A program made the position numbers and the translations under genes. From assembly GCF_964340395.1 (NCBI RefSeq), contig NC_135570.1:11891822-11951821 (forward strand): DNA of 60,000 bases. The letters are read 5' to 3'. The number at the start of each line of letters is the position of its first letter. Position 1 is the first letter of the stretch. Positions 10,851 through 22,900 of the stretch are shown one piece after another. A model generated the notes under the pieces. The model was not told the DNA's origin and did no database searches. It worked only from the letters and a program-made list of their open reading frames with translations. This DNA is from Glandiceps talaboti. Its lineage: Eukaryota > Hemichordata > Enteropneusta > Spengelidae.

Positions 10851-12944
10851 GGATATCCCGGTATCAATACTATAGGAAGACAATGAAGTAGGAAATCAAA
10901 AATAGATTCTATACTATACTGTAATACCCACCCTTTGTCATCAATTATTATGTGAGCTACTTTTACAATCCATTCAATTAAATTATCTGTTGTCTATTTC
11001 TTTTATTGCGTTATTATCAAAGCACATTATACATTTGTAGCTGTAACTACATTACCTTGTAGGTTGGGTTAGGAGAAACAAACACAAGAAATAGCCTTAT
11101 GAAAATAGTACAAGTCACTGAAAATTGTGACAAAATGTGTTGTAGCCAAACTGATTACACTTGATTTTATTAATAGGGAACTTGCAAACCCGCCATGTTG
11201 AATGTTGCATCATGGGAAATGTGATTATAAACACTAATCAGATAGTATTGTAAACTATATTGTTACATTGTTTATAACCACCAATAATCAATTCATGTTT
11301 ACCCTGACCAGTGTTGAAGGTTTATTTCATCGGTAGCTCCAGATAAGATATTATGATAACCACCGATACTCCCATAGTCCTTTGTGTCTGAGCATGCTCA
11401 GTCTGGATTGCAAGTTCTCTATTGGAGAAGTATTTAATTAAATTTCCTCTCTTTTGACAGAAATCACTTTTTAGTTCATGTTCATGAAGAGCTATTTCAA
11501 ATCACCTTTCCTTCAAGTTACGTGTGGCTTGAATAGTTACCATTTCAGTATTGGAAGATATCCTGTCACCAAACGTCATCAGGACATTTGATTCTCAAAC
11601 AAAAATCATAATTCTGTACTCATTCAAATTTCAATCAATGATGCAATCAATTTGATTTTCTATCAGCCACTATAATTATTGCGCTTAGATGTAGAGATCA
11701 AGCACCCCTCCCTCCCTCCCTCTCCTACCTCCCCTCAATTGTACATTTAATACAAAACTTGTCACAAAACCTACCTTGGAAAACCTGGAATGGTAGTGTT
11801 GACTTTTCAGCACCTCACAAACCAGAATCAAGTAAAATGAACCAGAGTTGTATAATTTGAGGTTTGCGTCTATTTTCAGGATCAGATCTGAAAATTCTCG
11901 ACTAATTACCGATGATAGCCAGTCAAACAAGGAATACCTAATACCTAATACCATGAAGACTACAGGAAATGGTCCTACATCACACCTAATTTTATGAATA
12001 TGATGAAAACGTCAGAACCAATTTTGCGGAGATCTTCAATCTGATTCTGATTACGAAAGCAATTTGTACCAGTATACGTTTAAAAGTGAAGACTACTAGA
12101 CTGACAGATCAGCCGTTGTGGGCGTGGTCTAATCTCCCTTTCCTCAAATATTATGGCAGGCTGATAATCCCAGACCAATAACGTCATTGCAGGCAGTCTA
12201 CAACTCGACCGACTTTCAAAAAACTTGAAATTTATACCCATTATCACTCACGTACACTTCAACCTATGCTAGGAAGCAAATGATTTTTATGGAATTTCAC
12301 CTTGTTGACAGGTTGATATAAAAACAAGCTGTGTAATCTCACAGCCACTTCAACAAGATTGTTACCATGTAAAGAGATTGATAACCTATGTATCTACATG
12401 TAAAAATGTCTACATACTTGAAGTGAGATACATGTTGCTTGACATGATAAAATGTTATGTGTTTAATAATATCTCCCTGTACCTCTTACAGTGTATATGA
12501 TCAAAGAACGAGATGTATGTAGAATGTATTGTACACCCACGTATTTTCATTACAAGAAAATTTTGTGATTTTTTCCAACAAAAATATTTTGCAACAATCT
12601 TCAGTTACATGTAGTTCTCAGACTACTGTTTACTAAATACCAGACTGGTACATTGTATTTATATACAAGTAGGCATTTTAGTCACTACTTATTTTTGCGT
12701 TCTATGTTTTCCAGCGAAATTAGCAAAAATAAATCTGTATCTAATTTCCAGGTTTACAGTAATATGTCGAGTCCACATATCTCGTACATTGTACTTGATC
12801 AAAAAATGAGACATATGAATGTACGTATGAATGACATGAATGTATGAATGACAAAGAAAGAAAATAAGATACATGTACGCAGAATGATATTTGCAGAATC
12901 AACTTTGGAAATCAGGATAAAATTCAAATTCATCTGTCAACAAA

Positions 12945-13645
12945 TGTTGAAAATCTGAATAATTTTCGAAGTCTCTCAACTGTCAAAAGAAATGTTATGT
13001 ATAATGTACATGTATGTGAAATGTAAGCAAATTATCTACTCATCATATGCAACATAGCCTTGCCGAGATATAATTGGTTCAAAATTTGTGTAAATATATG
13101 AAACGTTACAAGTACAAATTATCAAAGAGAATCATTAAATCATTATATATCTCACAATACAGTCTCTCAGAGATGTCATTATCTGAAATTAGAAAAAAAA
13201 ACTTAAATGTCACTGCCTCAAGAGAAATGTTTCTAGGACGATGTACAATGTACAAAGTATTTTAAATCCCATAAATACAACCCCACTGAGACGGTATTAC
13301 TGAAAATTGGAGTGAGATTTGAACAAATCCCTAAATCCCTAAATGTCACTGACTCAAGAGAAATGTTTGTTCCATGTATGACATCAAAAAAAAAATCATT
13401 TGAAGTCTCACAATACAGCCTCACTTAGACAGTGTTATTGGAAAACTGATTAAGATTTTGAAAATTTTTGAAATTCCAAATGTCATAAGTTGATGACTAA
13501 AGAGAAATTTTACATGTCTTATGGCAAAAAATAATTTTAAATTTCATAATACAGCCTCACCTAGACAGCATTGTTGGAAAACTAAGTAAGATTTGAAAGA
13601 AATTCCAAATGTCATAAGTCGATGACTCAAGAGAAATGTTACATA
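12945..13645. repeat. Degenerate ~110-170-bp tandem repeat, four to five copies
   Basis: Each unit carries ATACAGCCTCAC(C/T)TAGACAG..TTGGAAAACT and ends in GACTCAAGAGAAATGTT. The right-hand copies are the most alike. Frames reported across it are incidental. Confidence 0.8.
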
Positions 13646-14029
13646 CAAAATAAAAACGTTATTACATTATAAACCATTGACTTTCCGTACAGTCATACTG
13701 TGGGTATTGTTGAATATAAACAACTCTATTTCCTTTTTGACAATTTTTGAAATTGTAAATCAAAGCACATTAGTGAGGATAAATACAACACTCCTGTATG
13801 TTTTCATACCATCTCTGTCAATATTTTCAATAGAGTTGTCATTACAGGAACTCACACAGGGGGCAATTCTAAAGGAGTGCCTCTATTTCAATACATATTT
13901 CATCTTCAGTGTATTTTTTCTAGGAGTAAATCTTCCCCATTTTATTTATGATTATATGTAATTATTATATTTCTGCACTACACAGTGTAACAGTAAAAAA
14001 GGTTTCATTGTTTAAGAGCATTAGTCTGG

Positions 14030-14480
14030 TTTCCATGGTAACATGTCAATGTGCCAACTGAATATAATGTCGCATATGAATCTTGCTATAGAAGCCATGT
14101 ACATGTTATCGCTTAATAATCAATTAAGATACATGGTTGCCATGGTAATATCTGTTTCTCAAGATATTCATATTTTACAGCACTGATATTCAGGAAGTGT
14201 CTTATTCACTCTGGTAAATATAATTAACGAAGATGCATCATCGTTGCCATGGTAATCTCTGATTCTCAAGATATACATTTCAGTACTGATACTTAATGAA
14301 GCATTTTATTGACTACAGTAGCTGCAACCTATTTAGTCTCAGAAATCTAAACTCAACAATTTTTGTAATTAACAAAGACGCAAACTGTTGCCATGGTAAT
14401 CTCTGATTCTCAAGATATACATTTCAGTACTGATATTAATAAAGAAGCATTTTGTTGACTCCACGGTGCCTAAACACTAT
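14030..14480. repeat. Degenerate ~110-145-bp tandem repeat, four copies
   Basis: GTTGCCATGGTAAT then CTGATTCTCAAGATATACAT and CAGTACTGATA recur near 14135, 14243 and 14387, with an older copy at about 14030. Confidence 0.82.
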
Positions 14481-16301
14481 AATTAGTCTAACAAACTCAT
14501 ATTCATCAATTTGCTACAATCTTGACTGGTAGCTGACAGCTGTATTTCCTCTTAATATGACAGGGGGCACACAATGGTCAGACCTTTCCAACTAAATGAA
14601 CAATAATACTCATATAACTTTTCTTTAGTATAGCAACGTTGTTATTTGTGTGTTTCCCATGACCCAATTAACCTTGCTTTTTTGTTCCAACAATTTTTCT
14701 TTTAAATTTAAAAAAAAATCTACAGAAATATATCTAAACATCATATGTATGAAACAAACTTTTCATTAGTTGTAAATCACTTGGCCATCATTGTGACAAA
14801 AATGATGAAAATGACAGACTAGAACATTTTTTACATTTTTCCCACTGTTCAGCAACAAGTATTGTAAAATACTAACGTGTACAAATACTTGCCAGTGTGT
14901 GTTGTCATGAGAATCATATTGACCTCTGACCTTCAGCTAGCAAGGTCAAAGATCAGTCAAACAAATTATGCAGTCACCCTGGCATGTCCTTGACAGAGTG
15001 AAGGATAGGGTGATAAAATCCAACTTAATTTTCATTTCACGGTTTTTGCTTCAAAAAATGTGTAGAAGATATAAAATTTTAGATTCAAAACAACTTGTAT
15101 GTTTGTACAAATGTAATTTAAAGTGAGAAATCTATTCTAAATTGAAAACTAAACTTTACTATAACCAGTAAAACAAAAGTTAACATTCAAAATCGAGATC
15201 ACAGATGTTTGAATTTTAGTCCAGGGCTTGTGCACATGGATGGTAAAACTTAAAAGAATCAAATTCATGTACATGTAATTGTAAAATTTACAATTTTCTT
15301 GGGTTCCAAGTGATTGGCAGATCTTAAAAGAATTAAGCTGATATATTTTAATACCATATCTTGAAGTATGATACAAATTTTGATACTTTTATTAATATTG
15401 TTTCCCATGAAAATCTTACAATTAAAACAGGAAATAAGTGACTACCGGTGTTTGATTTTATATTTTAAAGGTACATGTGACAGCACAGAATACAACCAAG
15501 TTGCAAAATTTCTCTTATAAAAAAATGTTTTGCACCTGTTTTAATTACAAAGCATAAAGTTAAAAAGAATCTGCAACAGAAAAGGATATTTTCTATTGAG
15601 CTAGAATAATTTATTCTATGAAGCCTGGACATATTTTAGAAAATATAATTGTGGCTGTGTTTTTGTTAAGGACAGAAAGTAGATAAAATCTACCGGGGTT
15701 CCGCAGTCATTATTTTACCGGGATTTCCAAACAAAATTATGGTAGATTGTAATTTGTATTGGAAACCATGCAACTTTTACCACTTTTCCCCTTTGTGTTA
15801 CCGGGGTTCCCCAACCTTCGCAAAATCACCGTGTAGGTAATATGCTATAGTTTCCAGAAAAAAACTTGCCAATTTTATGGTCTGGTGTTCTAGCTTGGAT
15901 ATATATATATTTATAAATGATCTGTCCCTGACCTGAGACCATGAAATGAGGGACTGCACCCTGACCAAACTCTTAAATTTCATTTCATGTACAATAAAAA
16001 AATCTATGTTATTGGAGTGGGGAGAAGATATGCTGACAACATTTCGAGTAAATTAGCCTCAGCCATTACATGTAGATATTGTTTTTGAGGTAATGAAACA
16101 CAAAATATTAGTGTTTTTTGCTGATGTTTGGGAACCATGGTAACAGAGGGGTGAAATCTGGCAGTAGTGTAGATTTTCATATTTATTCTTGACAAGAACT
16201 CTGTACCTAGGGAGAGTATTGAGTATGTTACCTATGGCTATAAGTATAAGTTGTTTATGAAACTAGATATAGGACACTGGTAATCCAGCCTTTGGTTTAC
16301 T

Positions 16302-16337
16302 CATAGACCCTCCACCAACCTTGGTGGAGGGTCTATG
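16302..16337. repeat. Perfect 17-bp-arm hairpin (TAGACCCT family)
   Basis: CATAGACCCTCCACCAA is followed by two bases and its exact complement. Related hairpins with ATAGACCCT/AGGGTCTAT arms lie at 42381-42405 and 45947-45984, so this is a small dispersed family. Confidence 0.85.
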
Positions 16338-16606
16338 GTTTACTAAGATAGCCTCAAACTAAATACATTGTTTTTCAAAGTGGTAGATTACACAAGTGGA
16401 GGATGAGATGTGCCATTCTGATTGCCCTGTGATCAACATAGTGTAAACATTGGAAGTGCTAAAACAGCACTAAATAAACTAGTTTTCAGAGACACCTCCC
16501 TACTGAGACTATAACTAAACCAACACCATTCAATAGCTTATCACTGGTGCATCAACATGTTGCAACAATAGTTTTAGTTTGTGTCTATCCACAGACAAGG
16601 ATTTGT

Positions 16607-16622
16607 GGGGGGGGGGGGGGGG
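16607..16622. repeat. Poly-G run (16)
   Basis: Uninterrupted G16. Confidence 0.95.
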
Positions 16623-17262
16623 TTGTTTTGGAAGGACCATAATATTAGGTCTAACTAGATTTAAACTGAACACCTACCATAGTCTTTGATTTGAAGAGGA
16701 GAACCCAGTACATGAAAACTACTTTGCTTTAGTTTTATCACCCTCATCCTATTTCAAGTAGTATGAAACTGTAACAACAGAGCAACCCCAAAATGATTTA
16801 CACTATTGATATACTGTACTTTTTCCTTATTGTGACATTGACCATTTACACAGCAGATTTTGTCCAGTATCTATGCAACAACTTATTTCAGAGTAGAGAA
16901 CTACACGACAGGAAGTATTACAGCTGTATCTACAACTTATATTCTTTTATAACATATCAACTTACATTTAATAAGGTCACTGGCCAATTGATATTCATGT
17001 TATTAATCACACAACAAAAATGTCTTCCAACACCCTGAAAAAAATTACAACCCATGTAATCATTTTCTCTCCTTTGCTCTGATTACATTTATTTGTTACC
17101 TGACCACTTTACGATTATTTCAAAAATTAAGAAACAAAATGTCCAGGATGCCTGTGTTGACTGTTCCTTGATATATTAATAATTTAATTCCAACATCATC
17201 TGACACCGACATTGACATAAAAATACATTTTACAACTGTTTTCACTGAACCATTGGCGCTCC

Positions 17263-17394
17263 ATGGCGAGTACTTTCACTCGAAAAAAGCTGTTTGGGAT
17301 TACCATACTAGTTTCTTGCTACATATTACATACGTTTTCCATATCCAGAACTTTCCACAACTCCAGAATGAGCAAGGCCGATGGAAAATTATAA
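17263..17394 (+). CDS. Possible small ORF with hydrophobic segment
   Basis: 43 codons from an ATG in good context (CTCCATGGCG). It reads MASTFTRKK, then a hydrophobic stretch (LFGITILVSCYILH), then a polar tail. It could be a signal-anchor microprotein, a first exon or chance. No similarity recognised. Confidence 0.15.
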   Translation: MASTFTRKKLFGITILVSCYILHTFSISRTFHNSRMSKADGKL

Positions 17395-18013
17395 ATTGAA
17401 AACCACATGCACAACGACGAACGAAGCTTCGGCATATCAATGAACATTTACACTTGTTTATCAGCAAGAGGTCGTGTAAATCAAATAACATGGTATGTTT
17501 GTATGTCTGTTATCTATAAAACAAATTTGGGGTGTACTGTTACACCAATACTAATAGCAGTACGCATTGTACGTAAATAGTGATTTTTTTGCAAGGCCTA
17601 CAAGTTCACATACGTCAGTGACTTTTGTAGGACTTAGTCAACAACATCGCAATACGGCCAAGCACATGGGCCAAGGGAGGTCCTATGATAGACGTTCACC
17701 GACAATAACATGGATATAAAAACGTCCCGACGCACGAGAAATTGATAAAAGTTATACATGTACCTGATGGTAAGATTTCTGGGTATGGGTTGGTTTACAA
17801 GAGCTCTATTTTATGTAATGTTTCTACTTCGTACACGTAATTACTCATGTCAGAAATATCCTATTCTTCATTTCAAATTTTCATACAAATCAACACCATG
17901 ACTAAACCAACTATCCCTTTCGAAAGTCGCTACCAGCATCAGCAGTAGTGTACCACACAACGGTAACAACATGATTCTTAAATCTTCGAGAACTCTTCAA
18001 AAGAGGACACTTA

Positions 18014-18104
18014 CCTGTCATGAAGGCACAGTGAATGGACGGATTCCGACTTGTTTGGGAAGTGTCGGATATTCACGGTTCAAACCCAGCGACGTGCAAT
18101 CCTG
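18014..18104 (-). other. Candidate 5' UTR exon, minus strand
   Basis: A TTCACTTTTCCAG acceptor and an ATGACAG|GTAAGTG donor bound a 91-bp segment that is relatively GC-rich for the window. It could be an upstream exon of the frizzled/sushi gene, about 11 kb away. Spliced to the coding exon at 6902, the ATG near the donor would not be in the signal-peptide frame, so the exon would be non-coding or carry a short upstream ORF. Confidence 0.4.
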
Positions 18105-18149
18105 GAAAAGTGAAATGAAAAGCCTATGACAAGGGAGGCGGCCCGGTCG

Positions 18150-18400
18150 GTGTGAGATGGTCTTGGAATATTCCATTATCTTCTTTTCACAATAAGAAGT
18201 CAATTTTACCTTCTTTCTATTTTCTCGAAGATACCTATTTATAAATGGACATTAACTTATTTTAGTGATTACACAGTTTTGGTTTTAAAATTGTCGAAAA
18301 ATGCAACACAAAAAGTAAAAATATTGCGAAAATGTCAAGCCGCCTCTCCCTGTATGTACTGGTATGGTCCATTGACATGATACGGGGTCAGAGGTTATTG
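18150..18400. promoter_or_regulatory. Candidate bidirectional promoter region
   Basis: This region lies between the minus-strand candidate UTR exon (18014-18104) and the plus-strand one (ending 18481). It includes CpG-containing sequence and no recognisable TATA box. Inferred from exon arrangement only. Confidence 0.3.
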
Positions 18401-18481
18401 CAATGGCGTCAATGAAAATGTAGCCGCCCGATCGACTGTCCCAAGCCGGTGAACTTTGTTTTGTGGTCTAGAACAAATTTG
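18400..18481 (+). other. Candidate PPM1K 5' UTR exon
   Basis: The segment ends in a strong donor (AATTTG|GTGAGTAAAT) and lies 940 bp upstream of the acceptor of the first coding exon. The start is undefined. Confidence 0.4.
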
Positions 18482-19422
18482 GTGAGTAAATATTTCGTAC
18501 ATGTAAGTAAGGCATCTTTTTGAGTATCTCGTGAAGAAAACAAATGAACTATTATCCTGTCAATATCCACAAATAACATCGATGTTTTGACTCCGAATCT
18601 CCCAAAATCAGCCTGACACGACGAAAGCGCTTTCAAATATTCGCAGTGTTAATAATACATGCTAATCATAACAATCGGTAGTAAAAGCATTTTTTTATTT
18701 TATCGCTTGTGAGTTAACTTTCAGGAGAACATGGATGGCATTCCTTTACAGAGAAAGTAAACGCCAAAACACCAAAATGTTGAAGCGTTCAACCTATAGT
18801 ATTACTGTACAATGTGAAGAGATACTTTGCTTTGTAAATACAGTTCAATGTCACATTATGTGTATATGCACAATATATGCTGTTTGCAGAGTGCAAATGT
18901 ATGTAAACGTTATATTTTGTTTAACCTTGTACATACCATTCCATGATTTCTATGATATTTCTGGTCTTTCAAACTAAAGTGCATGGATTCATGGCTAAGA
19001 TTTGTCTTCTATGACCTATATTACATATGCAATAATTTTTCCCATTGTAGTTTTACCATCAAATTATTTGGTAATGCAAATTCCTTAGTAAGATTCTTGC
19101 ATCATTTAATTAGGTACAAGAGTTATTCATAATCATGTTGGTGCAGCCATTTACTCCATACCACAACTAGTCATCACATGCTTTGTACACTAAATATAAT
19201 CATTGTCTTTTTTTAACTTTATCACCTCGTGTCCTTGAAAATGTTCATCAGGTCGGTAAAACATAACTTTCGCCTGAGCTAGTCAGCAGTTTGACAAACC
19301 TGTCGACTAGGTTAGGCGAAACGTTACTAGCAGGTAATTATAATGTTTTGGATGTGTGGCAAGAACCAGCATAGTATTCTATCACTTTGTGGTTTTAAAA
19401 ATATTTTTGGTATTTTCCACAG
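18482..19422 (+). other. Probable first intron of PPM1K
   Basis: AT-rich, no repeat family recognised. It ends with the acceptor GGTATTTTCCACAG. Confidence 0.45.
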
Positions 19423-19481
19423 ACAAAACAACCATCTAGTTCAAGTCCAAGTTGCATAGCAGTGTGTACACCTGCAGGGAT

Positions 19482-19995
19482 ATGTTCAGGATTATTAGAC
19501 ATTGTAAACCAACCACAGTAAGCATACAGAGCCATGGAGTGAAACAGAAACGCATATATCCAAGTACCATATACACAGTGCAATGTGTACAGCATTACTC
19601 ACAGGGTAAACTTCGCAATCGACGCGGTGTCAACTTCGACACGTTTGGAACATGGGACAACCGTCTTGATCTGCCAATATTGCTTCCTCAGAGTATCAAA
19701 CATGGAAAACCAATCCCTAAAGTATCACTGGAACATGTAGAGTTTGCTTCCTTAGTAGGAAGAAGACAAGTTAATGAGGATAGAGTACGGATTACAGAAT
19801 TGGTTCCGGATCTGCTGTATTTTGCGATTTTCGATGGACATGCTGGGTCTCTCGCAGCAGATTATTCTGCTGTTCATCTTGAAAAACACATCAAATTCTG
19901 GTTGGACCGTGAAGAGGATTTAGAAAAAGTGTTAGAACAATCTTTTATTGACCTCAACAATGCACTGACAAGACACATACATTATGAGTATGGAG
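19482..19995 (+). CDS. PPM1K: PPM1K coding exon 1
   Basis: The exon probably begins at 19423 after TTTTCCACAG; coding starts at 19482. It encodes the presequence and the first part of the PP2C fold through DGHAG. The donor is GTATGGAG|GTGAG, phase 1. The open frame continues past the donor to 20060 but loses similarity. Confidence 0.9.
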
Positions 19996-22900
19996 GTGAG
20001 AAATGTACCATGCTTTCTAGATCAGACTCAGTGGATGTTTTTGCACCTGACCCATTATAGCCCTAGAAGTTTTGGCACTACTTTGGACAATTTGGCACCA
20101 CTACCCAAGATATATCAGCACTACTAATTAAATGTTTGGTCCTGCTTTCATAAACTAACACTAACCCTGTAACTCCTAACCCTAATTGTCTTGGGTACAG
20201 TGCTGAAACGTCACAATCGGCACAAAACCGAGGTCCTTGTTTTGTAATTTTCACACAATAGCACTGTGCTGCTTGCAAAAGCACATCCTGGGGAGGACAG
20301 ACCAAAGTAACAACAGCTCTTGTGCACAATAAATCCTTGCATAGGCAAAAACTATGTAATAAATATGGGAAAAAATTTCCTGATTGCTAATTTTAGCAAA
20401 AAAAAACATACCTAACAATAGGAATTATGACAACTGTTGATACTTGAGCTGAGGTACATTTCATAGGGGTAGTAGCTGACATGAAGTTTTTCTGATTTCA
20501 GATTCCGAGTATTACTCAACTGGTACGACAGCTACTGTATGTTTAGTACGTGACAGTATAGATCTAGTCATTGCCAGTGTAGGTGACAGTAGAGCTGTGT
20601 TGTGTCGTAGAGGGAAGGCTGTCAGACTAACCAGAGACCACCAACCAGAAGACAAAGAAGAAGCAGAACGAATCAAACAAAATAATGGTTTTATTAGGTC
20701 AGGACAATTTCAGTATTACAAGGTTATTGTCATAATGGGAACTTATAATGGATTGGAGGGGGGAGGGGTCATCATACTTTTAAAAGTTACAAGCTGAACA
20801 ACTTCTCTTGGGATGATTCATGTCCTATACAACTTATTTTTTAAGGTAGAACACCACTCCTAGGAATGAAGACATTTTTGTGCCAGTGAGTGTTGTATGA
20901 CACACTCTATGACTCAGTGTACATGTACTTGTACTTGTGTTGTTCTCTGCTGTAAGCAAAGTGAGTGAAAGCTGACACTGTGGAAGTGTGAGTGCAAATA
21001 CCCTGAATAAGTATGTTGTAATGTAATAGGAGACAGTAAACTAAATAGTCTCTTCGTCAAGTATGTTTGATTTTCACCCTGATGAACATTATAAACAGTA
21101 GCTCTAAATTTGCTATAATCAACTCCTGTTTAACATAGTAAACATTGGGCTTGTCTCATACTAGTCTAGCTGCTAAACCCCTAGGGTTATTCTACTTACT
21201 GTAAAGGTGACCGAAGGCCACTGCTGAGGGTGCTAGCCCAAAGAGGTATTCATGGTATGTTCAGACAGAGGTACTCATTACCTGTGAGCTTTATTCTGCA
21301 AGATCCCAGGTTTTACTACAAGACTAGACTAGTAGATTCATCATTGTGTACACTTCTTTAAAGATCTATGATTCAATCCTAGATTCTTGCATGAGTGATA
21401 TCTTGTCAATGGAGCCATAAGGATAATAATAGGATGCTTCATTTGTTCAAGAAAGACTTTTTCTATAGTTCTACCAGACAAATTGTTTGTCACATCTTGC
21501 TTTAAATCCTGTGTAGTGTTCCAACAAATGATGAGAACCGTTTGTTAGGGAGAGCTATAGAAAAAGTTAGGCCAGAACAATAGAAAGAGCCTATGCAATC
21601 CTTATTTAGATAACACTAATGCGATGACCTGGGATTGAAACATAGCCCTTTAAACACATGCGGTATGTATTGACAGTGTTTTTTGTTGTGATTTCAGCTG
21701 GAATAGTCTTGGTACTGCATTGGTTAATGGATCACTAACTATGACAAGAAGTATTGGAGATCTTGCATTGAAACAATATGGTGTTACCGCCAGACCAGAA
21801 ACAAAGTCACTAGAAGTATGTAATGTAATATACAACTATTGTGTACCAGAAACAAAGTCACTAGAAGTATGTAATGTGATATACAACTATTGTGTATCTT
21901 GCATTAAAACAATATGGTGTTACCGCCAGACCAGAAACAAAGTCACTAGAAGTATGTAATGTTATATACAACTATTGTGTTACTGTATCTTGCATTGAAA
22001 CAATATGGTGTTACCGCCAGACCAGAAACAAAGTCACTAGAAGTATGTAATGTTATATACAACTATTGTGTATCTTGCATTGAAACAATATGGTGTTACC
22101 GCCAGACCAGAAACAAAGTCACTAGAAGTATGTAATGTTATATACAACTATTGTGTACCAGAAACAAAGTCACTAGAAGTATGTAATGTTATATACAACT
22201 ATTGTGTATCTTGCATTAAAACAATATGGTGTTACCGCCAGACCAGAAACAAAGTCACTAGAAGTATGTAATGTAATATACAACTATTGTGTATCTTGCA
22301 TTAAAACAATATGGTGTTACCGCCAGACCAGAAACAAAGTCACTAGAAGTATGTAATGTTATGTACAACTATTGTGTATCTTGCATTAAAACAATATGGT
22401 GTTACCGCCAGACCAGAAACAAAGTCACTAGAAGTATGTAATGTTATGTACAACTATTGTGTATCTTGCATTAAAACAATATGGTGTTACCGCCAGACCA
22501 GAAACAAAGTCACTAGAAGTATGTAATGTTATGTACAACTATTGTGTATCTTGCATTAAAACAATATGGTGTTACCGCCAGACCAGAAACAAAGTCACTA
22601 GAAGTATGTAATGTTATGTACAACTATTGTGTATCTTGCATTAAAACAATATGGTGTTACCGCCAGACCAGAAACAAAGTCACTAGAAGTATGTAATGTT
22701 ATATACAACTATTGTGTATCTTGCATTAAAACAATATGGTGTTACCGCCAGACCAGAAACAAAGTCACTAGAAGTATGTAATGTTATGTACAACTATTGT
22801 GTATCTTGCATTGAAACAATATGGTGTTACTGCCAGACCAGAAACAGTCACTAGAAGTATGTAATGTTATATACAACTATTGTGTACCAGAAACAAAGTC

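Larger units (their letters stand above)
6903..17990. other. Long stretch without a confident gene
   Basis: Upstream of the frizzled/sushi coding start. It may be the first intron of that gene if the 18.0-kb minus-strand UTR exon belongs to it. It holds two foldbacks (7150-7595, 8636-8834), degenerate tandem repeats (10420-10850, 12945-13645, 14030-14480), two poly-G runs and scattered hairpins. A splice-bounded candidate at 7760-7908 (minus) and a small frame at 17263-17394 (plus) are the only coding-like pieces. Confidence 0.55.

Noticed and set aside
20078-20329. 83-codon minus-strand frame in PPM1K intron 1
   Set aside because: No motif or splice support; unique intron sequence.
21720-22271. 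Repetitive frames reading [17 protein letters not shown]
   Set aside because: Read-through from PPM1K exon 3 into the donor array, not a repeat protein.
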